A stretch of DNA of 64,000 nt from Agrococcus casei LMG 22410 (GTDB taxonomy: Bacteria > Actinomycetota > Actinomycetes > Actinomycetales > Microbacteriaceae): contig NZ_FUHU01000026.1 of assembly GCF_900163565.1 (NCBI RefSeq), forward strand, positions 1 to 64,000. Direction: 5' to 3'. Shown here piece by piece: positions 58,347 to 64,000 of the stretch. Numbering within the stretch: position 1 is the first letter of the stretch; each line of letters begins with the position of its first letter. The translations under genes and the position numbers were made by a program. The notes below the pieces were generated by a model that was not told the DNA's origin, ran no database searches, and saw only the letters and a program-made list of their open reading frames with translations.

Positions 58347-59930
58347 ATGGCTGCTTTCGGTTCTCTCTCATCCCGCCTGACGGAAACGCTCGCGAAGCTG
58401 CGCACGAAGGGTCGACTCTCTGCGAGTGACGTCGACGGCACCGTGCGCGAGATTCGCCGTGCGCTGCTCGAGGCAGACGTCTCGCTCGACGTCGTCAAGG
58501 ACTTCACTGCAAACGTGCGCGAGCGAGCGCTCGGCGAAGAGGTCTCGAAGGCCCTCAACCCGGCCCAGCAGGTCGTGCAGATCGTCAACGACGAACTCGT
58601 GCGCATCCTCGGCCAGGACCAACGCCGCATCGAATTCGCGAAGCAGCCTCCCACGGTCATCATGCTTGCCGGTCTGCAGGGTGCCGGAAAGACGACGCTT
58701 GCGGGCAAGCTCGCGAAGTGGCTGGCCGGCGAGGGCCACACGCCGCTGCTGGTCGCAGCCGACCTCCAGCGCCCCAACGCCGTCAACCAGCTGCAGGTCG
58801 TCGGCGAGCGCGCTGGTGCCGTGGTCTACGCGCCTGAGCCCGGCAACGGCGTCGGCGACCCCGTCAAGGTGGCCAAGGCGGGTGTGAAGCTCGCCCAGCA
58901 GCGCCAGCACGACGTCGTGATCATCGACACCGCCGGTCGTCTCGGCGTCGACGCCGAACTCATGAAGCAGGCCGCGAACATCCGCAAGGCGGTCAACCCC
59001 GACGAGGTCCTGTTCGTCATCGACTCGATGATCGGCCAGGACGCCGTCGCGACGGCCAAGGCCTTCCAGGAAGGCGTCGACTTCACGGGCGTCGTGCTGA
59101 CCAAGCTTGACGGCGACGCCCGCGGTGGTGCCGCGCTGTCGATCAGGGGAGTGACCGGCAAGCCGATCATGTTCGCGTCGACGGGCGAGGGGCTCGACGA
59201 GTTCGAGCCGTTCCACCCCGACCGCATGGCGAGTCGCATCCTCGACCTCGGTGACATCCTCACCCTGATCGAGCAGGCGCAGAAGGCGTTCGACGAGGAC
59301 GAGGCACGTGCGAGCGCAGAAGCGCTCATGAACGACACCTACTCGCTCGAGGACTTCCTGAAGCAGCTGCAGCAGATGCGCAAGGCGTCGAACATGAAGA
59401 GCCTGCTCAGCATGTTCCCCGGGCAGAGCAAGCAGATGAAAGAGGCTGTCGAGAACTTCGACGAGGCTCAGCTGGTGCGCTACGAGGCCATCATCCAGTC
59501 AATGACCCCCGTTGAGCGGCGTCAGTCGAAGATCCTCAACGGCTCGCGTCGCCTCAGGATCGCAAAGGGCGCCGGAGTCACGGTGACCGAGATCAACCAG
59601 TTCATGAAGCAGTTCGACGGTGCCGCCAAGCAGATGCGCACCATGGCCAAGGGCGGCATGCCGAACATGCCCGGCATGGCTCCGATGCCCGGCATGCACT
59701 CGTCGAAGAAGGCCAAGAAGGGCGCTCCTGTGAAGGCCAAGCGCTCCGGAAACCCAGCCAAGCGGGCTCAGCAGGAGGCCGCTGCGGCTCAGGCCGGTCA
59801 AGGCAAGCAGGGCTCGTCCTTCGGCGGAGGCGCGTTCGGCGGCGGTCAGACGGCCGACGCTGATGAGTACAACGCGCTCACCGGCGACGATCAGGCCACG
59901 CTGCAGAAGATGCTTGGCAACAAGCAGTGA
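58347..59930 (+). CDS. ffh: Signal recognition particle protein Ffh
   Basis: 527 residues. NG GTPase with G1 GLQGAGKTTL (109-118), DTAGRLGVDAEL, TKLDGDARGG. The M domain with MSLL-like hydrophobic signal-binding helices and the SRP RNA-binding ILNGSRRLRIAKGAGV follows. After about 435 there is a Met/Gly/Pro-rich repeat (PNMPGMAPMPGM) and a Lys- then Gly-rich tail. ATG 58347; a TACCAT element lies ten bases upstream. SRP RNA is not in the window. Confidence 0.96.
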   Translation: MAAFGSLSSRLTETLAKLRTKGRLSASDVDGTVREIRRALLEADVSLDVVKDFTANVRERALGEEVSKALNPAQQVVQIVNDELVRILGQDQRRIEFAKQPPTVIMLAGLQGAGKTTLAGKLAKWLAGEGHTPLLVAADLQRPNAVNQLQVVGERAGAVVYAPEPGNGVGDPVKVAKAGVKLAQQRQHDVVIIDTAGRLGVDAELMKQAANIRKAVNPDEVLFVIDSMIGQDAVATAKAFQEGVDFTGVVLTKLDGDARGGAALSIRGVTGKPIMFASTGEGLDEFEPFHPDRMASRILDLGDILTLIEQAQKAFDEDEARASAEALMNDTYSLEDFLKQLQQMRKASNMKSLLSMFPGQSKQMKEAVENFDEAQLVRYEAIIQSMTPVERRQSKILNGSRRLRIAKGAGVTVTEINQFMKQFDGAAKQMRTMAKGGMPNMPGMAPMPGMHSSKKAKKGAPVKAKRSGNPAKRAQQEAAAAQAGQGKQGSSFGGGAFGGGQTADADEYNALTGDDQATLQKMLGNKQ

Positions 59931-59931
59931 T

Positions 59932-61023
59932 TCAGGCGCGCAGGTCGTCGATCAGCATGTCGACGACACTGTGCATGCCGCCGGCTTCGGCCCCGCGGCG
60001 CTGACGGCTGGCGGCGTTGCCGGTCGACAGGATGCGCGGCACCTGCTGCAGAGCGGCTGCGGCGCCGATCTCGTCGGCAATCGGCATGAGGCGATCGACT
60101 GCCTCGGCCGCCGCTGTTCGCACGGGAGCCGTGCGCCCCTTTTCGATGACGATCTCGGCCTCCAGCCCGTAGCGGGCGGCCCTCCAGCGGTTCTCGCGGA
60201 GCAGCCATTCTGGAAGCTGCTGCGTCGCTGACTGCGAGACGGATGCGCGACGCGCCTCCTCAGCAAGGGCTGCGGTCAGTGCGCTCACGGCGGCGACCTC
60301 TGCGATCGACGTCGCGCCGTCGGCGATGCGCGACTCGACCGTGCCGAAGGCGGCGGCGGGCCGCACGTCCCAGCGGAGCTCGTTGACCGAATCGACCGCT
60401 CCGCAGTCGATGAGATCGGCTGCGGCCGCCTCGTAATCGGCCCAGCTGGCAAAGACAGGCGGAAGGCCTGCGTTCGGCAGCTGCTGGAAGATCATGGTGC
60501 GCTGCGAGTCGAAGCCGGTGTCGGTGCCGTGCCAGAACGGGCTGGAGGCGCTGAGGGCCAGCACCAGCGGAAGGCTGCCGACGAGGGATCGCTGCAGGGC
60601 GATGGCCGTCTCGCGATCGTCGACGCCGATGTGCGTGTGCACTCCGAGGATGATCTGGCGCGCGCCCCAGCTGCTGGCTTTGGCGAGGAGGCGACGGTAC
60701 ATGTCGTCGTCGGAGACGCGCTGGTCGCGCCAGTGGGCTGCGGGGTGGATGCCCATGCCGACGAGCGCGAGGCCGCTTGCCTCGGCATGGGCCAGCACGG
60801 AGTCGCGCAGCCCCTCGAGCTCAGCCACAGCGGCGTCGACGCCGACGTGGACTCCGGTGACGAGCTCGATCGTGTTCGTGAAGAACTCGCTCTTGACCCG
60901 CTGGTCGCCGAGCGTGCTCACGAACTGCTGCGCGCATCCGACGAGTGCACGGCTGGAGGGGTCGACGAGCTGCAGCTCCCATTCGATTCCGATGGTGCCG
61001 GATGCAGAAGTAGCGAAGTCCAC
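59932..61023 (-). CDS. GCS2-family carboxylate-amine/glutamate-cysteine ligase
   Basis: 363 residues of the YbdK/GCS2 family: GTIGIEWELQLVDPSSRAL (metal/glutamate site), EFFTNTIELVTGVH, GVHTHIGVDDRE and LRWDVRPAAAFGTVESRI are conserved. These enzymes join glutamate to an amine using ATP; weak glutamate-cysteine ligase activity is reported for YbdK. Physiological substrate is unknown. GTG 61023 is six bases after a TACGCT element, favouring it over the longer frame. Stop is one base from the ffh stop. Confidence 0.85.
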   Translation of the reverse strand: MDFATSASGTIGIEWELQLVDPSSRALVGCAQQFVSTLGDQRVKSEFFTNTIELVTGVHVGVDAAVAELEGLRDSVLAHAEASGLALVGMGIHPAAHWRDQRVSDDDMYRRLLAKASSWGARQIILGVHTHIGVDDRETAIALQRSLVGSLPLVLALSASSPFWHGTDTGFDSQRTMIFQQLPNAGLPPVFASWADYEAAAADLIDCGAVDSVNELRWDVRPAAAFGTVESRIADGATSIAEVAAVSALTAALAEEARRASVSQSATQQLPEWLLRENRWRAARYGLEAEIVIEKGRTAPVRTAAAEAVDRLMPIADEIGAAAALQQVPRILSTGNAASRQRRGAEAGGMHSVVDMLIDDLRA

Positions 61024-61029
61024 GTTATG

Positions 61030-61035
61030 AGCGTA
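61030..61035 (-). promoter_or_regulatory. -10 element TACGCT before the GCS2-family gene
   Basis: TACGCT, six bases (CATAAC), GTG 61023. Same leaderless layout as other genes here. Confidence 0.5.
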
Positions 61036-61102
61036 AAGCCACGCACGCGACTTCTGCCAGGAGACGCACCGAACGCGATGGGACACGTGCGCCGAAACTG
61101 TG

Positions 61103-61109
61103 TAAGAAT
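61103..61109 (+). promoter_or_regulatory. -10 element TAAGAAT of the rpsP operon
   Basis: TAAGAAT lies about 123 bases before the rpsP start. The leader 61116-61231 holds no gene that I can support; its GC content and length would allow a regulatory fold, but I see no known motif. Confidence 0.4.
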
Positions 61110-61231
61110 AGATGCTTGGAGTTCGACGTGCCTGCCCTCTCTCGTGGCGCGGCGACTCTTCCTAGCCTCCCCGTTGATTTCGGCCCCACGAAGTCGGCGG
61201 GTGCACCGTTCGCAAGACAAGTTGGAGAAAC

Positions 61232-61693
61232 GTGGCAGTCAAGATTCGCCTCAAGCGCTTCGGTAAGATCCGCAGCCCCCATTACCGCATCGTCGTCGCC
61301 GACTCACGCACCAAGCGTGACGGTCGCGTGATCGAAGAGATCGGCAAGTACCACCCGACCGAGCAGCCCTCGTTCATCGAGGTCGACTCAGAGCGTGCGC
61401 AGTACTGGCTCAGCGTCGGCGCACAGCCGAGCGAGCAGGTCGCAGCACTCCTGAAGCTGACCGGCGACTGGGCCAAGTTCAAGGGCGAGGGTGACACCGA
61501 GTCCAAGGTCCAGGCCCCCGAAGGCAAGCGCGAGTTCACGGTTGACGCCGCGAAGAAGACCGTGCTCAAGCCCAAGGCTGAGCCCAAGGCCGAAGAGCCG
61601 GCTGCAGCCGAGGCTCCCGCTGAAGAAGCAGCTCCCGCTGCCGACGAGGCTCCTGCCGAAGAGGCAGCTGCCGAGACCGAGCAGTCGGAGTAA
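61232..61693 (+). CDS. rpsP: 30S ribosomal protein S16
   Basis: 153 residues. The first 80 are standard S16 ([20 protein letters not shown], then [14 protein letters not shown]). After about 110 there is a long Ala/Glu/Pro tail ([18 protein letters not shown]) that is not part of the core fold and makes it nearly twice the E. coli length. Such tails are common in actinobacterial S16. GTG 61232 follows TTGGAGAAAC. First gene of the rpsP-khpA-rimM-trmD unit. Confidence 0.96.
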   Translation: MAVKIRLKRFGKIRSPHYRIVVADSRTKRDGRVIEEIGKYHPTEQPSFIEVDSERAQYWLSVGAQPSEQVAALLKLTGDWAKFKGEGDTESKVQAPEGKREFTVDAAKKTVLKPKAEPKAEEPAAAEAPAEEAAPAADEAPAEEAAAETEQSE

Positions 61694-61695
61694 TC

Positions 61696-61932
61696 ATGCT
61701 GCAGGAGGCTCTCACGCACCTCGTCTCGGGTATCGCTCTGCGACCCGAAGACGTCAGCGTTGCCTCCCGCTCAACCGATCGCGGCGAGGTCCTCGAGGTG
61801 CGTGTGCACCCCGAGGACCTCGGTCGCGTCATCGGACGGTCGGGACGCACCGCGAAGTCGCTCCGAACCGTCATCACGTCGCTTGCCGATGGGCGTCGCG
61901 TCCGCGTGGACGTGGCGGACACCGATCGCTAG
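61696..61932 (+). CDS. khpA: KH-domain RNA-binding protein (KhpA/YlqC)
   Basis: 78 residues, a single KH domain with the VIGRSGRTAKSLRTVITSLA loop (GxxG within GRSGRT). It starts two bases after the rpsP stop. In other bacteria KhpA binds RNA with KhpB and influences cell size. The place between rpsP and rimM is conserved. Confidence 0.94.
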   Translation: MLQEALTHLVSGIALRPEDVSVASRSTDRGEVLEVRVHPEDLGRVIGRSGRTAKSLRTVITSLADGRRVRVDVADTDR

Positions 61933-61954
61933 CGAGGCAGCCGCACGCACTCAG

Positions 61955-62485
61955 TTGCGTGTCGGCAGGCTCACCAAGGCTCACGGCCTCAAGGGCGGTC
62001 TCAAGATCGAGCTCTACACCGATGAGCCGCAGCGCCGCTTCACCAAGGGCGCGACATTCACGCTGCAGGTTCCTGCAGCGAGCAAATGGCACCGCAAGTC
62101 ACTCGAGATGACTGACTTCCGTGTCTACAACGGGCACCCCGTCGGCTTCTTCAAGGGCGTCGACGACCGCTCCGAAGCCGAGACGCTCGTCAAGGCGATC
62201 CTGTGGGTCGACCAGGATCCGCTCGAGCTCCCCGCCGAGCCAGACGCATGGTACGTGCACCAGCTCTCCGGGCTGAAAGTCGTTCGCGACGGAGTCGCCA
62301 TCGGCATCGTCTCGAGAGTCGACGCGTTCCCGGCGCAGGACATCCTGGTCATCGACGTCGACGGCGCAGAGGTCATGATGCCCTTCATCAAGGCATTCGT
62401 GCCGTCGGTCGATCTGCAGGAGGGCACCGTGACGATCACGCCCCCCGGCGGACTCTTCGAAGAGCTTCCCGACGAGGCAGAGTAG
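61955..62485 (+). CDS. rimM: Ribosome maturation factor RimM
   Basis: 176 residues from TTG 61955, which begins [21 protein letters not shown], the normal RimM N-terminus. ATG 61889 would add 22 unusual residues overlapping khpA and is not favoured. N-terminal beta-barrel and the C-terminal PRC-barrel ([32 protein letters not shown]) are complete. It helps the 30S head mature, with S19. trmD begins five bases past the stop. Confidence 0.92.
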   Translation: MRVGRLTKAHGLKGGLKIELYTDEPQRRFTKGATFTLQVPAASKWHRKSLEMTDFRVYNGHPVGFFKGVDDRSEAETLVKAILWVDQDPLELPAEPDAWYVHQLSGLKVVRDGVAIGIVSRVDAFPAQDILVIDVDGAEVMMPFIKAFVPSVDLQEGTVTITPPGGLFEELPDEAE

Positions 62486-62490
62486 CGCCC

Positions 62491-63216
62491 GTGCGCATCG
62501 ACATCATCACCATCTTTCCGGAGTACTTCGGTGTTCTTGACGTCTCCCTGATGGGCAAGGCTCGGCAGAGCGGCCTCATCGACGTCGGCGTGCACGACCT
62601 TCGTGAGTTCACAACTGACCGACACCGCACGGTCGACGACACTCCGTACGGCGGAGGCGCGGGCATGGTCATGAAGGCCGAGCCCTGGGCGCTGGCGCTC
62701 GACAGCATCGTGCGCGCTGACGGCACCAGCACCGTGGTGTTTCCGACGCCATCCGGCACCGTATTCACGCAGCGCTCTGCGCGCGAGCTCTCAGAGCACA
62801 CCCACCTCGTGTTCGCGTGCGGTCGGTACGAGGGCATCGACGCCCGAGTTCCCGAGTACGCGGCCTCGATCGCCAGCGTGCGCGAGTTGTCGCTCGGCGA
62901 CTACGTGCTCAACGGGGGAGAAGTGGCGTCGATGGCCATGATCGAGGCCGTCGCCAGACTCATCCCCGGCATGGTCGGCAACCCCGACTCCCTTGCAGAA
63001 GAGAGTCACGAAGGCGGCCTCCTCGAGTACCCGAATTTCACCAAGCCGGCGCTGTGGCGTGACCGCGAGGTTCCTGAAGTGCTGCTCAGCGGCAACCACG
63101 CTCGAATCAGCGGCTGGCGACGCGACCAACAGATCGCCCGGACTGCAGCGGTTCGTCCGGATCTCCTCGCGACAGAAGCAGAAGATGCCCCCGAGCCTCC
63201 CAAGGCAGATCGGTAG
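62491..63216 (+). CDS. trmD: tRNA (guanine-37-N1)-methyltransferase
   Basis: 241 residues; methylates G37 next to the anticodon. Trefoil-knot SPOUT fold: [49 protein letters not shown] and [21 protein letters not shown] are the expected motifs. GTG 62491. A TAGGAT -10 element for the next gene overlaps the stop codon. Confidence 0.96.
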   Translation: MRIDIITIFPEYFGVLDVSLMGKARQSGLIDVGVHDLREFTTDRHRTVDDTPYGGGAGMVMKAEPWALALDSIVRADGTSTVVFPTPSGTVFTQRSARELSEHTHLVFACGRYEGIDARVPEYAASIASVRELSLGDYVLNGGEVASMAMIEAVARLIPGMVGNPDSLAEESHEGGLLEYPNFTKPALWRDREVPEVLLSGNHARISGWRRDQQIARTAAVRPDLLATEAEDAPEPPKADR

Positions 63217-63226
63217 GATCGACGGC

Positions 63227-63820
63227 ATGGCTCTCCGACGCGCTCTCTTCTGGGTGTTCATTGCGAGCATCATCGTGCTGCCTGGCTGGATCATGTTCGG
63301 CCGTGCGCTGTTCGGCGCGCCCCTCGGCAGCGGACTCCTGCTCTTTGCACTGCTTGCCCCACTGTTTGCGCTGGGCATCGCCGCTGTGGTCGGCATCACT
63401 ATCCTTCGCAATGAGGTGCGCAAGCCTCGTGCCGTGATGTGGCGCGACGTCGCCTGGGTCGGGCCGTGGCTGCTGCTCATTCTGCTCTTCGGCTTCTTCG
63501 TCGTGGTCGAGGGGCCATCCGGTTCCGCGAGCGCGTTCAGCGCAGTTGCCGGTGAGGGCGCAGTCGGCGCCTCGAGCGTCATCGCAGTCATCCTCGCGTA
63601 CGCCATTCCGATCTCCGGCGTCGTCGTGTTCTGGAAGCAGATGCGTGCCGTCGCCCGCGAGACGCAGAACCGCCTCAAGAACTTCGCAGAGCGGGTGCAG
63701 GAGGAGTCTGGTGCTCCCCGGCCTCCGAAGCAGATGGACGCCAAATTCGAGCGCCCCGACGCGCCGCAGTCCGGTCAGCGGATCATTCTCGACAACGACG
63801 ACGATTCTGTGGCAAGATAG
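63227..63820 (+). CDS. Four-helix membrane protein between trmD and rplS
   Basis: 197 residues, unrecognised. Hydrophobic segments at about 5-27, 33-58, 74-93 and 112-135 are followed by a cytoplasmic tail rich in Lys, Asp and Pro (MRAVARETQNRLKNFAERV ... NDDDDSVAR). ATG 63227 follows a TAGGAT element by seven bases. The gene stands within an otherwise standard rpsP-trmD-rplS order. Confidence 0.65.
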   Translation: MALRRALFWVFIASIIVLPGWIMFGRALFGAPLGSGLLLFALLAPLFALGIAAVVGITILRNEVRKPRAVMWRDVAWVGPWLLLILLFGFFVVVEGPSGSASAFSAVAGEGAVGASSVIAVILAYAIPISGVVVFWKQMRAVARETQNRLKNFAERVQEESGAPRPPKQMDAKFERPDAPQSGQRIILDNDDDSVAR

Positions 63821-63933
63821 GTAGCTGTGCCTCGTGCAGTCTCTGCCGTAGGGGAGCAAAGCGAGTGCACTTCGTCACAGACCATCATGACAACAGCAGC
63901 CGACCCGCGGCGGTTGCAGAGAGCGATACCGCT

Positions 63934-64000
63934 ATGCACATTCTCCAGGACCTCGACAAGCAGAGTCTGAAGAGCGACATCCCCGACTTCCGCACCGGTG
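63934..64000 (+). CDS. rplS: 50S ribosomal protein L19, 5' part only
   Basis: The first 22 codons read MHILQDLDKQSLKSDIPDFR, the standard L19 opening, and then the window ends. GAGAG lies nine bases before ATG 63934. An in-frame ATG at 63886 would give a 16-residue extension and is less likely. The stretch 63821-63933 is its leader, with no gene in it. Confidence 0.9.
   Translation, partial: MHILQDLDKQSLKSDIPDFRTG

Noticed and set aside
61116-61331. 71-residue frame in the rpsP leader
   Set aside because: Runs out of phase into rpsP, starts at TTG with no ribosome site and has no recognisable content.
1-64000. CRISPR arrays, insertion sequences, rRNA operons, further tRNA genes
   Set aside because: I looked for direct repeats with regular spacers, transposase motifs and rRNA or tRNA signatures and saw none besides the tRNA-Leu and tmRNA.

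Overview
The window is chromosome of a GC-rich actinobacterium, most likely a member of the Microbacteriaceae (order Micrococcales). Support comes from a tmRNA whose tag ends in ALAA and reads ANEKRTDFALAA, a fused Kgd-type 2-oxoglutarate enzyme, a SigR/RsrA pair of the mycothiol type, the prfB-ftsE-ftsX-smpB-ssrA block, and many genes that look leaderless. The placement is inferred from gene content and was not tested by a search.

Layout. Positions 1 to about 2475 are the right-hand end of an integrated element: a DUF4913-like fragment, a small unknown gene and a large serine recombinase. The recombinase reading frame runs antisense through a tRNA-Leu(UAG) gene into the host. From 2628 to 7153 lies a compact Tad/Flp-type pilus operon (tadA, tadB, tadC, a 58-residue pilin-like protein, and TadE-, TadF- and TadG-like proteins), mostly with overlapping start and stop codons. 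Positions 7190 to 10404 hold a membrane protein, a covalent-FAD amine oxidase and an MFS transporter. Positions 10450 to 16874 carry prfB, ftsE, ftsX, smpB, a Pro/Gln-rich membrane protein, pfkA and ssrA. Positions 16952 to 23431 carry a nitronate monooxygenase, a succinate-semialdehyde dehydrogenase, a rhodanese, a HisN-like phosphatase, a lipoprotein, rsgA and aroA. The sigR-rsrA pair (23514 to 24406) faces kgd across a very strong two-way terminator.

Positions 28256 to 34060 hold an HNH protein, guaB1, a 13-codon leader ORF coupled to two CNNM-type (CorC/HlyC) ion transporters, and a GT-C type membrane glycosyltransferase. metY-metX and an SDR follow, then the conserved DUF177-rpmF-rnc-mutM run. 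After two small membrane proteins and an aldehyde dehydrogenase comes a tail-to-head array of three paralogous double-GNAT acetyltransferases, divergent from smc. A DtxR/IdeR-type iron box sits in the promoter spacer of a siderophore ABC transporter operon (49038 to 52802). A RlmG-like methyltransferase, a DUF817 protein and terC preceded by a yybP-ykoY (manganese) riboswitch follow. The right end is the protein-export and ribosome block: ftsY, a degenerate AMP-ligase-like gene, ffh, a GCS2-family ligase, then rpsP-khpA-rimM-trmD, a membrane protein and the start of rplS.

How it works together. Most genes are housekeeping. The most informative parts are regulatory: (i) a SigR-type promoter driving sigR with two possible start codons; (ii) a DtxR box filling a promoter spacer and overlapping the smc stop codon; (iii) a manganese riboswitch on terC; (iv) an Asp-rich leader peptide overlapping the start of a CNNM transporter; (v) a recurrent TANNNT-N6-start layout that marks leaderless genes and helps choose start codons. 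The accessory or unusual parts are the integrated element at the tRNA-Leu, the pilin-like protein without the conserved glutamate, and the GNAT triplet.
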